A stretch of 64,000 nt of DNA from Manis javanica (taxonomy: Eukaryota; Chordata; Mammalia; Pholidota; Manidae). The position numbers and the translations under genes were made by a program. Below, one piece after another: positions 10,501 through 19,100 of this stretch (positions are counted from its first letter, which is position 1; each line of letters begins with the position of its first letter). Location of the stretch: positions 31,947,501-32,011,500 of the forward strand of contig NC_133157.1 of assembly GCF_040802235.1 (NCBI RefSeq), read 5' to 3'. Under the pieces are notes generated by a model, which was given only the letters and a program-made list of their open reading frames with translations, was not told the DNA's origin and ran no database searches.

Positions 10501-12255
10501 TCATGAACTGGTAGATGGCTGAGCGCAGTGTGGCCTGTCCTTACAAAGCAAGGGCGAGGCCTCACAGGGCTGCCCTGTGTTTGGGGGTAGTCCAGGGCAC
10601 ACCCTGCGTGGCTCCTACCAACCAAGCTTTGCTTAATCACACGAGCATGTGTTTACACTCTGATTGCCCTGGTCTGTGGGTTCGTGCCTGGCCACATGTG
10701 GCCATATCTCCCATACCTGGCATAGGTCTCTGTGTGTCTGCATGCCTGCGTATGTCAGTGTTCCCCAAGCCCAGCTGCTCACAGGCACTAATCCTCATGT
10801 GGCTCTTTGTTTCCCTCCCAGGGCCAGTCCTGGTGTCCCTGAGGCCTGGCTCTGGGCTCCTGAGTCCCTGGCCTCTGACCCCGGAAAGACCCCTCTCCAA
10901 CTCCATGGCCTCTGTCTCGCCTCAGCTCTTTGACCAGACACAAAAGCTGGCTGTGGAAGATGGCCAGAGGCCCTTCTCCCTGCTGTCAGAGAAGGTGCCA
11001 AGGTGGGCAGCAGAACACAGGCTGGAGGAGAAGAAAAGTTGGGTCACAAATGGCTTTGACATCTTTGAATGCCCCCCACCAAAGACAGAGAACGAGGTGT
11101 GAATGAGGGAGGGGTGGGCCTGTACTGGTGGGGGGAGCACCTGGGGTGGGGGTTTGGAAAATGTGGGGTGAGAAGAATAACCAGCTGTGTGGCCTGGCCA
11201 AGCCACTTAACTCACTTTGTTAATTCCTTCTACAAACAGGTCGTGAGTACAGTCTATATGCTGGGTCTGTCTGGGGGGTTTACATACATGTGGTGGGGAA
11301 CTACCTGTAAAATCGAGTTTGACTTGGTTGGTATTAATGCCCCTTCCAGTTCTGACACTCCAGGGTTTTCTGTGCTTTCAAAGTCCACAGTTGTTAAGTG
11401 CCTGCTGTGTGCAGGTCCTGCGGTAGGCAGTTTATATTACCTGAATTCTCTCAACAGCCCTGTTAGTCAGTATTAGTGTCAAAAAATACAAGGGCTGGTG
11501 TCTCACAGAGGGATTCTGATCTTGGCTCTGCTAAGCACTAACTGGAGGACCTCAGACCAGGGACTGAAGCTTGAATCTCTTTTAGCTTCGGGTCTCACAA
11601 GTGGTAAAGTGGGGACACCATTACTACCACCCTCACAGGGCTGTTGTAAGATATATATATCGAAAGTCTTTAGGGGGAGCACCTAACATCTAGTATCATT
11701 CTTTACAGCCACAGCAGTTTTGATAATGTTGAGGTTAGTTTTCTGACCCCCAGTTCCCAGAGGGGGGAAATTGAAGCTCAGAGAGGGTGGGTAACATGAG
11801 CAAGGTCACACAGTTTAGCAGTGAAAATAATCTCTAGACTTCAGGGCCAAGTTATACTTACCTCCATCCCATGGGGGATCTAATGGGCAAAAAATGTCTT
11901 AAACATCAAGTCTTTTTAAACTTCATTTATTGGGAGAAGAAAACAGATTTTTATAAAAGTTATGCAATGGCTGCGCCCTCAGGCCTCAGCCACCTAATCA
12001 CCTCCACCTTTCTGAGTCCAAAGAGGTGCTGTCTTTTCCCTTCTGCTGGTGTCCTGTGCCCCTGCCACCCCCCACTGCACAGGACACCCATGTGGCCTGT
12101 CCCTGTGTTCTGTGCTCTCCCAGCTGCTGCAGATGTTCTACCGACAACAGGAGGAGATCCGAAGGCTCCGCGAGCTGGTGGCCCAGCGGGAAGTCCTGGC
12201 CAAACAGTTGGAACTGGAGATCAAAAACTTGCGGATGGGCTCAGAGAGGTTCTGA
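1454..12255 (+). CDS. CORO2A: CORO2A, coronin 2A (10 C-terminal coding exons; 5' end outside window)
   Basis: Joined exons 1454-1570, 3979-4128, 5317-5496, 6211-6327, 7063-7167, 7922-8018, 9373-9485, 9844-9934, 10822-11096 and 12124-12255 give 458 uninterrupted codons. With the ~67 missing N-terminal residues this matches the 525-residue human protein without a gap. The product is a class II coronin: a WD40 beta-propeller (visible from about residue 68 to ~350, with GH...VEWHP and WD-type strands such as VMIWNLD), a coronin C-terminal extension, a variable linker, and a C-terminal coiled coil (QQEEIRRLRELVAQREVLAK). From the family literature: it binds actin, sits in NCoR/SMRT corepressor complexes, and helps derepress inflammatory genes. 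All introns are GT-AG and frames join cleanly. No damage is seen. The start codon and promoter are upstream of position 1. Confidence 0.97.
1571..3978 (+). other. CORO2A intron with one MIR
   Basis: 2.4 kb intron. A MIR lies at about 2205-2430 (gcaacccc, then aaagctgaggatctgaaagg, then agtaatttgcccc). Nothing else is recognisable as a gene or RNA; the short open frames at 2849-3558 run both ways and show no protein family. Confidence 0.65.
3979..4128 (+). CDS. CORO2A: CORO2A exon (IKIWDIPKQL...YDYK)
   Basis: 50 codons, phase 0/0. The acceptor is gatag and the donor AAG|gtgggt. The exon contains the repeat-closing IKIWDIPKQ and the next blade GHARRVGLVEWHPTAANILF. Only seven intron bases separate the donor from an inserted LTR, described separately. 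Confidence 0.97.
4136..4546 (-). mobile_element. MaLR (MLT1/MST-type) solo LTR, antisense
   Basis: Starts tgtatattcatttcctgggg and continues through gtggcttaagacagcagaaa, ccttggcttgtggctg, agggcccactctaatccag and caaagaccctatttctaaat, the landmark order of a mammalian MaLR LTR in reverse. It ends near accattcaactcattag. The first base is intron position +8 after the CORO2A exon at 3979-4128. Confidence 0.85.
4547..5316 (+). other. CORO2A intron remainder, MIR fragment
   Basis: About 4645-4760 is a sense MIR (ctgggcctcagtttgccaat). The remaining sequence is single-copy in appearance, with no gene signal before the cgcag acceptor at 5316. Confidence 0.55.
5317..5496 (+). CDS. CORO2A: CORO2A exon (VMIWNLDTKE...RAGTVLQ)
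   Basis: 60 codons, phase 0/0. The acceptor is cgcag and the donor CAG|gtcagt. It encodes CHQDVILSMSFNTNGSLLAT, the most conserved stretch of the coronin propeller. Confidence 0.97.
5497..6210 (+). other. CORO2A intron: MIR fragments and antisense L2
   Basis: About 5650-5960 holds MIR pieces (gtgaccttaggcaagccact, then tgagcctctgtttccttgtc). About 6040-6195 is antisense L2 (ggcttcctggaagtggtgcc, then cattccaggtagggcagcag). Confidence 0.6.
6211..6327 (+). CDS. CORO2A: CORO2A exon (EASYKGHRAN...ALWDQ)
   Basis: 39 codons, phase 0/0. The acceptor is ctccag and the donor CAG|gtaagt. GHRANKVLFLG followed by STGTSRWNNRQMALWD is a further WD repeat. The sequence just upstream (about 6040-6195) is antisense L2. 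Confidence 0.97.
6328..7062 (+). other. CORO2A intron: antisense L2 and a CA repeat
   Basis: About 6385-6740 reads as a diverged antisense L2 tail (tcattcattcactcacacac, then ctgggtgctgagcatc-like text). About 6920-6958 is a short (CA)n tract inside ctctctctcacacacagaca. Confidence 0.5.
7063..7167 (+). CDS. CORO2A: CORO2A exon (DDLSVPLTEE...YVVGK)
   Basis: 35 codons, phase 0/0. The acceptor is ttgcag and the donor AAG|gtcagc. GSSGVLFPFYDVDTNMLYVV matches the last propeller blades. Confidence 0.97.
7168..7921 (+). other. CORO2A intron, no recognisable element
   Basis: 754 bp, GC-rich. I see no repeat, RNA or extra exon. The branch/pyrimidine tract ctgtaccctcctcctcctcag closes it. Confidence 0.5.
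7922..8018 (+). CDS. CORO2A: CORO2A exon (GDGNIRYYEV...)
   Basis: 97 bases. It ends after the first base of a Gly codon (G|gtgagt), which is completed in the next exon. It encodes GDGNIRYYEVSADKPHLSYL and closes the WD domain. Confidence 0.97.
8150..8330 (-). repeat. L2 LINE fragment, antisense
   Basis: Contains cccagaggaggcaacatttg followed by aggagctgaaag and gcattctaggccaag, the reverse-strand landmarks of the L2 3' region. Confidence 0.55.
8335..8496 (+). mobile_element. L1 ORF2 fragment, sense
   Basis: Resembles sense L1 ORF2 around tctacaagaaacccaattaa, then agtaaagagatagagaaaga, then taatcaaaagacagctgg. It is cut at 8496, where the next L1 insertion begins. Confidence 0.65.
8513..8931 (+). 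mobile_element. 5'-truncated L1, 3' UTR
   Basis: Sense L1 tail: acaacaacatggatggacct near the start, ataatgtacagcatggggaa in the middle, gtacacctgaaactaatatt at the end, then caattaaaag. About 0.42 kb, truncated at its 5' end. Confidence 0.85.
8943..9051 (+). pseudogene. RNU6 pseudogene: U6 snRNA retropseudogene
   Basis: Starts gtgctcgctttggcagcaca and continues through agagaagattagcat, cctgcgcaaggata and gtgttccatattttttt. This is the whole ~107-nt U6 with scattered substitutions, many of C-to-T or G-to-A type. The upstream sequence is L1, with no snRNA proximal element or TATA at the U6 spacing, so it is not expected to be transcribed as U6. Confidence 0.93.
9089..9372 (+). other. CORO2A intron 3' end
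   Basis: No repeat recognised. It ends at the cgcag acceptor before VMPKRGLDVC. Confidence 0.5.
9373..9485 (+). CDS. CORO2A: CORO2A exon (VMPKRGLDVC...VPRR)
   Basis: 113 bases, entered in phase 1 and left in phase 0 (CGG|gtaagg). It encodes the coronin-specific extension after the propeller: MPKRGLDVCSCEIFRFYKL. The intron downstream (358 bp) happens to contain no stop in this frame. Confidence 0.97.
9844..9934 (+). CDS. CORO2A: CORO2A exon (SESYQEDIYP...RGMNK)
   Basis: 91 bases ending in a split Gly codon (AAAG|gtgaga). It encodes SESYQEDIYPPTAGAQPSLT and AQEWLRGMNK, the conserved end of the coronin core. Confidence 0.96.
9935..10821 (+). other. CORO2A intron with MIR fragment
   Basis: About 10390-10530 looks like a diverged MIR (ctctctgggcctcgtttcct). 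The remainder is GC-rich intron. The cctcccag acceptor is at 10821. Confidence 0.45.
10822..11096 (+). CDS. CORO2A: CORO2A exon, variable linker (GPVLVSLRPG...KTENE)
   Basis: 275 bases, phase 1 to 0, between ctcccag and GAG|gtgtga. This is the least conserved part of the protein: a Pro/Ser-rich linker that then returns to the conserved RWAAEHRLEEKKSWVTNGFD and FECPPPKTENE. Same length as the human counterpart. Confidence 0.95.
11097..12123 (+). other. CORO2A last intron, three MIR fragments
   Basis: MIR pieces at about 11385-11478 (ttaagtgcctgctgtgtgca), 11505-11655 and 11735-11830 (aattgaagctcagagaggg, then caaggtcacacag). No other feature. Confidence 0.6.
12124..12255 (+). CDS. CORO2A: CORO2A last coding exon, C-terminal coiled coil
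   Basis: 43 codons plus TGA. The acceptor is cccag. LLQMFYRQQEEIRRLRELVA and the following heptads form the oligomerising coiled coil typical of coronins; the protein ends NLRMGSERF. Confidence 0.97.
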   Translation: MLQMFYRQQEEIRRLRELVAQREVLAKQLELEIKNLRMGSERF

Positions 12256-13724
12256 GCAGAGATCTCTGCCCTCCTTGCCCTCAGGGACACCACTCGGCTC
12301 CATGGTGAGGTCCAGAACCAAGCCACACACATCCCCTAGGAACAACCACAATTTCTATATTTTTTACCTGAAAATGAAATTCTCGGTTGCTAAAAGATTC
12401 TAGTGGGAGGGACATGGTGCCGTTTTCTATTTGCCTTCTCAAAACAGCCTCTGAATTGACTCTTTTTAGACGTTACTTTGCCTTCTGTTAAATTCTGTTC
12501 TTAAGGGGCCTTGATGAGCTGTAACTTCTCAAGGGAAAGAACATTTTAGAAAGTTAGAGTGTGAAGGGCCTGGAAGATAAACCTGTGATTTTCAAACTGT
12601 GGTCCATAAAAATGGGGGGATGGCTAAACAGGTGGGCTCTGTGCTCCCCTTCCAACCAGAGAGCTCCCTTTCTTTCTATTTTACATACTGGCTTCTATGG
12701 AGTACATAATTATGCTACTAAAAAAAAAAATTAGAAGTTTGAAAACTAGTGATCTGGCCCAACTTCCTCATTTTACAGGTGGGGAACTGAGGCCCAGAGA
12801 GAGGCAGGTGATGAAGGTCCCCACAGAGTTCATGGCAGGTTTGGGCTGAGCTCTTGGCCTTCTGGGTCCATCTTTCTGCTATTCCGGCTCTGATGTAGTT
12901 CTCAGCCCGCAATCTGTTGGTTCTGGCCTCAGCTGGGCTGCTGACTTGCTCAGTGACCTCTTCTTGAAAGTCTTGGTTTCCTCTCTGGTCTCAATTTCTC
13001 CATCTGAACCCAAGGACCCTGGAATGTGCTGCCCTTTACAGGATCTGCCACCTGAGACGAGGAACCTTGGCCTTGAGCTGTGGGGCCCTCCATGTAGGGC
13101 AATGAGCTGGGTTTGCTGCAGGAACTCACAAGACATTGGTGAGGGGGAGAGGAGTTTAACATCAGGGAAGTAAGCCAAGGTGCAGCCCAATTCTAGAACA
13201 GTTATGGGGCCAAACCATCCTCTCCTCAATCAGAATCAGCTGGATGTGGGTGGACACTATGCCATAAGTGGGGATTCAAGCATCAGAGTGGTGCCTATGA
13301 CTACTGACCACCACCACCAAAGCCCTCAGGTCACAGGCCCTGCCTCCTCCAGCATGTTGTAGACAAATTTCAGCCCAAGGTAACAGAAATAAATGGTCTC
13401 CAGCAGGTAGGGTGCCCCAGCACTGGCAGTATGCCCACAGAGCCCCATGGCTGCACACTCAAGGGCTTCTGGAAAGGGATAACTGCCCCTGGCAGGGAAA
13501 TAGGACCAGATGGCCCTGAAGTTCCTTTAGGGCTGAGAGCTTTCCTGGGTCCCTCCTTTGTGGATCTGGTTCTGAGCCCTTTCTCAGTGGCCGGTATAAT
13601 ATAACAGCCCGGCTATCATGTGGGGAGTGTTGGAAGCTAAGTGTGCCCCTCACCAAGGAGGTACAGGTGACGAGTTTTGCCCATTGCACAGGGTGATCCT
13701 GGCACTAAGTTGGGGACTGCAGGA

Positions 13725-13900
13725 AGCCACCTAGCCTGGTAGGTTTCAACCCAGGCTGTATATGAATTCCCTTGGGCACATTTAGGAAATACAGATGCCC
13801 AGGCCCAACCCCAGACCAATTGAAGCTGAATCTCCAGAGTCGGGCCTGGCCTTGGGTATGGTGTTTTTTAACTTTCCAAGTGATTCTGCAATACAGAGAG
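13725..13900 (+). mobile_element. MER5A-like hAT-Charlie element in CORO2A 3' UTR
   Basis: Shows the palindromic MER5 core: gatgcccaggcccaacccca, then ctgaatctccagagtcgggc, then agtgattctgcaatac. Confidence 0.65.
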
Positions 13901-15027
13901 GGCAGAGCCTCACCAGCCTAGTCCATCTGTACCTACTTTCCATAAAGATGAGAGGACAGTGAATGTCTGACAGAATCTAGGACCCTAACCTCATCTAAGT
14001 CAAGGCTGGAAGCTCTTAAAAAAGTCAAGAAGCATCGTCCCAGGTCTCTCTGTGACCCCTGGCTGCAACGCGATGAGGGCTTTGTGCCCCTGATTGCCCT
14101 TCGCTTAGCCATGGCTGCATCCCCTTGTTTGCCTGCACATGCCAGATGCCCACATTTCTTGTCTTGTTAACTCAGCCACTGGGGCTCGCCAAGCTTGCCG
14201 AAGGCCAAATCCCAGGCATTGTCAGGGAAGCCAAGCTCCACTGGATGGGGTTACCTCTCCCACCTCATTTGTGGCCACCACTTTACAGTTTACAAAGTTC
14301 CCCCACCTCCCCTCCTGACCCATCCTATTCCAGCATGAGTCAGGCAGGCATTATTATTCCCACGTTGGAATGGAAGATCTAGCCTCAGAAAATGAAGAAA
14401 GCCTCCTGCCCAAAGGCACTGGCTGCAGAGTGGTGGAGGCGGGGCTGTCTCCCATGCCGCCTCTGCCCAGAGCCGAGCCATCCCTCCTTAGACTCTTCGC
14501 CACCCTCCAGGGGCCCAGACCTCCTGCTTAAAACAAGATGAAGGCATCCAGGAACAAACTTTTTTTGTTTTTTTACATCTAGAATAAATTATTTAAATTA
14601 TTTCACAGCAAGGGAGAGGGATGGGTAATTTTTGTTAGGTATTTTTTTAAGCCATTTTTAAAAATTATGTTTTTGTTTATGTTCTTAACTGTGCAAGTGG
14701 AACTTGTCCAGCATTTGCAGGGCCAGGCCCTGAACCCCAGGGCAAGCGGAATGTGCACTCATCTCACTGTGCACCCTGGGAGCCCCCTGCCTGTTGACTC
14801 AGGAACTTTCTGAGCCTGCAGACAGCACTAGGAGATGAGCTTTGGGGTGTATCCACCTTAGCTGTACCATAACTGTTCTTCCTAAAACAAAACTTGAGAT
14901 TGTATCACAGAGGGAATCAGGAAGTCAGAAATCAATCGATGCTTTTAATATGAAACCGTGCCTGAAACAGTTTGTTTTAATGTTTCTGAAATTCCTTATA
15001 TCTTTGTAAAAAAAAAATTAAAGTGAA

Positions 15028-15033
15028 AATAAA
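15028..15033 (+). terminator. candidate CORO2A poly(A) signal 1
   Basis: AATAAA in gaaaataaatagatgtgg. Confidence 0.45.
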
Positions 15034-15064
15034 TAGATGTGGAATTGTGCAATGGAATGAACAA

Positions 15065-15070
15065 AATAAA
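15065..15070 (+). terminator. candidate CORO2A poly(A) signal 2
   Basis: AATAAA in caaaataaataacatctg, 37 bp after signal 1. Either or both could end the transcript. Confidence 0.45.
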
Positions 15071-15090
15071 TAACATCTGCCTAGACATTT

Positions 15091-15770
15091 TAATACATGG
15101 AGCTTTCTTTTTCTTGATTAGTTGCAAAAATACCAATTAAGTACCTAGTTGTTTGGGCTAGACACCAGAAACCAGGCTGGGAAACAGGTAAGACAGACTT
15201 GGTCCCTGCTTTCCGAATTTTCAGTCATGGTTTGAGGGAAGGGATTACCCAGGATAAGGGAAGTGCAGGCTCTTCTGGGAGGAGAAGCAAGGAAGGCTTC
15301 TTGGAGGAGGTGATATTTAGGCAGAAACGTGAAGGATAAATAGGAGTAAGCAGGACAAAGGGCATTTGGGGAAAAGTGTTCCAAGCGGAGAAAACTGCCT
15401 CTTTCCTGTTCTAGACACAAAGGACGGAGCATAGACAAGCAGGAATCAAGGGCATTAAGAGCCAAGGGCCTTGTAGGTGGGAGCTGAGAATTTTTCTTTC
15501 CAACTTTATTTAGGTATGAATGACAAGTAAAATTTGTCAAATTCTCTCTTAGGGAAACGGCAAGAGAGTTGGGAGAGTGAAAAGTGTAGGTAACACACAC
15601 CATGCAGAAGGGCCACAGGGCTGCAGTTTTCTGAGCTCGAGAGGACTAGCGTCACAAAGCGAGGAAGCCCACCTCCTCTCAGCCCATTCCAGCGAGTCCG
15701 CTTTTCTGCTGTGGCCTCCTGCAGGCCAGACACGGGGCTGGCTAGACCAGGCCCGGGCCCTCAGCGCCGG
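15091..15770. other. CORO2A-TRIM14 spacer with antisense L2
   Basis: About 700 bp. About 15220-15490 is antisense L2 (ggaggaggtgatatttaggc, then gtgttccaagcgg). The rest leads into the CpG island of TRIM14. Confidence 0.6.
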
Positions 15771-15925
15771 CTGAAAACTGCTGGGGCAGGTGGGGCGGGA
15801 GATCTCTCTAGAGCGCCGGAGGCTGCGGGGGCTGCGGGGGTGCCGCTACCGCCCGCCGGCGGCACCCAGCCACCCTCCCATTCCGCCGCTGGGACGGCCT
15901 AGGGTCGCCCCGCCCCGCCGCCTGG

Positions 15926-15937
15926 GTTTCGATTCTC
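15926..15937 (+). promoter_or_regulatory. ISRE-like site upstream of TRIM14
   Basis: gtttcgattctc; on the other strand gagaatcgaaac, which matches 10 of 12 positions of GGAAANNGAAAC. One GAAA half-site is intact and the other degenerate. TRIM14 is an interferon-stimulated gene in other mammals, so a site here is expected, but this match is imperfect. Confidence 0.35.
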
Positions 15938-15980
15938 CTCTCTCACCCTGCGCTGCGGCCGCGCGGGGCTGTGGGGATGA

Positions 15981-16196
15981 ATGGCGGGCGCAGCGGCGCA
16001 AAGCGGGATTCCTCGGGGGCCGGACCCCGCGAAGCCCGAGGACGCGTGCGGCTGGCGCTGCCCGGAGCACCGCGACCGCGCGGCCGAGCTCTACTGTCGC
16101 CTCTGCCGCCGCTGCGTGTGCGCGCTTTGCCCGGTGCTGGGCGCGCACCGCGGCCACCCGATCAGCTTGGCGGTGGAGGAGGCGGCGCACGTGCAG
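15981..16196 (+). CDS. TRIM14: TRIM14 exon 1, B-box2
   Basis: 72 codons, [10 protein letters not shown] to EEAAHVQ, donor CAG|gtgggg. All eight zinc ligands of the B-box are present. The N-terminal tail before the finger differs from human and is three residues longer. Confidence 0.95.
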
Positions 16197-19100
16197 GTGG
16201 GGACGCGGCGGCGCGCGTGCGGAGCGTGGGGGCGAGCCTGCGCTACGGGCGGGCCCCTCTGCCAGTGCCCGGGTAGGGCCTGGAAGCCAAGTGGCCCAGA
16301 GGTCATCCAGGCGGGCGACCCGTTGTTCCGAACGAGAAACTGAGGCCCAAGGAAAGTCAAAGGCGAGCTAAGGCCATCAGTTAAGATTCAGAAAAGATGG
16401 GTTTGGGAGTGAGAACTAGGGCGCCCCAGCTGGTACCCAGGTAACATTGCTCTCCGCCGTGGCGGGTGCACCACACTGCCTTTGGGCTGGAAGAAAGATT
16501 TTAATAAAGATGAAAATCCTTTCCTATTAGAAAGCAGACTTGTAGCCCCATAAAGCCACACAAACGCTACAGCTTCTCTCTCCTGCTGTTCACAGAGAGG
16601 GGCTGTGGACTGCTGACTGCCCTGGGAGCAGCCTCCAAGTCACTTCTGCCTACCCGGCTCCGCCCTTTCCCCTCCACAAGCTCCCATTCCGTGCTCTTAA
16701 GGGCCTCATGGGAACTGTGACAGCCATTTTATTGATAAGGAAAGGAAGGCTCTGGTGGCAGAGGCAGGCCTTGGACCCAGGACTTCACCAACTGCACTGT
16801 CCCCAAACTAGCCTGTTCTCACCCTAGAGCCCTCACTCATGCTTAATCTTAACAGGCGCCTTGGCCTGTAGACTCTCCTTTCAGCCTGTGGCTGGCTTTT
16901 TCTGTGGCTCTAGTCACAGAGCCTCTCTGGGGTGGTCAGGCCCACCTCCCTCTGACAGATGCTCATTCTACCACATCCACCTTCAAGAAGTCTCCCATAA
17001 TTAATGACCTTTCCTTGTCATGGCACGACTTACCACCATCACACTGTGACAACCTTGGGGTTCCAGGTTGAGAATGAGCCCCCCAGCTGGTTGAGTCCTG
17101 GGTTCAAGGCCTGCTTCTGTCTCCAAGGCCTTCCTTTTCTTATCTATAAAATTGGTGATAATAGTTCTTCAAAAGGCTGCGTTTCAGAGATACAGCTTGT
17201 GGGAGTCATGAGAGCCTTTGAGAGGTAGGGCATTCCAGATACCCACCTACCTGTGTGTACCTGTTTTGCATCCACACACCCATCCATTCACCTGTTTATC
17301 TGCTATCCATTCACCAAACATCGATTCAGCACATGCCTTATGCCTTGAGTCAAGGAATAGATCAGTTCATCCCTAAGCTCAAGGACTTACCTGGGTGGTG
17401 GGGGGAGAACAGTGACAACTCAGTGATAAGTATTGTAATTGGTGAGCTAGGGACAAGGCAGTGTGAACCAGGGACCAGAAGCCTGGGAAGCCCTCTTGGA
17501 GGAGCACCGTTGGAACTGCTCTTGAAGGATGAGTAGGATTTCACCAGGTGCCCGGGCAGGAGAAGCACGCTTTGACTGGAGGGCATGGACACCAAGAGTC
17601 TGGTTTGTCCTTGGTTGAGATAGACTTGAAAGCTTAGAAATCAACAGGGCTGAGCATGTAATGGGTTCTCAGTTACTATTCACTCTGTAAGGGAATTCTC
17701 TTCCCCTGTCCCTAAACTGCTTGCCTTGTGGTCCTATTTGGGGGGCTGGGAAGGCAGGTCATAAGCAGGACTGTCCTAGAGAAAGTTGGAAGAGAGCCTT
17801 AAGGTTTGAAGAACATCTGCTGTGGGCTTCCGAGGAATGGAGGGACCCTGCTTCCTGCCGACTGCCGACTTGTCCCGTGGCTTTGGGCGGGTCACCTTAG
17901 CTTCTGAGTCTAAGATACCTCAGCTGAAACCAAATACAGAGATGAGAGGAGATGACCTCCGGGGTGCCTTCTTTTCTCAAAAGTTACAGTATTCAGACTT
18001 TTTTCCTAACTCCTTCACGTACAGAAACTCACCCAGGAATGTTTAAAGCAGTTGGCAACCAAGAAGCAACAGCAAGTTGGCAACATAACGCAGATAGAAG
18101 ATGCTACTGAGAAGCTCAAGGCAAGTGGGCATTTGTCTTTATCCTAGGAGCCAAGGGGAAATAAAGACCAGCCTCATGGGCAGATCGGGTTTGGCAGGCC
18201 CTGGGGCTTCTGTAATTTGGGGGACTCTTTTTGAGGCGAAGAACACATAGTGACTGAAGTAGGGCCAACATCATAAAGGGAGGGGTCTGAGGCTTCTGTT
18301 CCATTAGTTCTGTGGTGACCCCACCTCTGCCCAGCAGCCTCATCCTGCCCCAGAAGGCCTCCAAAATGGAGTGACAGCCTTTCCTCCCACCATCACCAAG
18401 GCCTTTCTCTTGAGCGTAGTCCTCCACCCCCTGCATCCCAGACCACCTTAAACAGAGCAAAATACAGCATAGGGAGCATTCAGATAGCACTTTCGGTTTC
18501 ACTGCTGAGTTGCAAAAAAGAAAATGGAGCATAAAGATATTGGATAAATACATACTTTCTTCAGTTTCTGAAGAATGATGAAAGAAGGCTTCTTTCATAA
18601 TGATGTTTATTTAAGTGGATTCTTTTGTGGGTTTTAAATGGGAAGTGAGGGCTGATGTTATTGTGATCTGCCATTTTGACTGAAAGGTTGTTGGATCTTT
18701 AGGGGCCTTTTGTGTGAACTCAGCTGACCCCTTCCCCTCTCAGTGTCAACCACCCCGCGCCCGATTCTTGAAGTGGGGAATGGGGTAGGATGCTGTCCCA
18801 AGGCCTGTCCCACTGAGGGCTCTATCAACCCCGGGCTGACCACCAACAGTCAGGCAGGGAGACCAGCTCTGACCCGGGAGTAGCTGGCACCCAGGTCTTC
18901 TTGAGGCAAGGCCCTCAGCAGAGTGGAGATGCCGAGGCCCAGGCCAGGCCACAGAATTGGCCCTCTGTTGACCCTTACACTTTCTGTAAGGTGACTACGT
19001 GTCAGGAGTTTGCTGGGGACAGTTGTGGTTTACAACTATAGCCCTGGCTTAATTATTAATAGTGTCCCTCATGTCTTGAAGAGCAGGTCTCTGGGCTCAG

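Larger units (their letters stand above)
12256..15090 (+). other. CORO2A: CORO2A 3' UTR
   Basis: Follows the TGA at 12253-12255. The first plausible closely paired poly(A) signals are at 15028 and 15065. Inside are MIR fragments (about 12745-13010; catttt-acaggtggggaact type) and a MER5A-like DNA transposon (about 13725-13900). An AT-rich block lies at 14560-14700. The end is inferred; no transcript evidence. Confidence 0.6.
15770..16260 (+). promoter_or_regulatory. TRIM14: TRIM14 promoter CpG island
   Basis: Dense CpG and GC from about 15770 through exon 1, with tandem GC boxes (gccccgccccgccg at about 15907-15920). No TATA box is seen. The transcription start is not determinable from sequence; it probably lies within 15780-15960. 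Confidence 0.7.
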
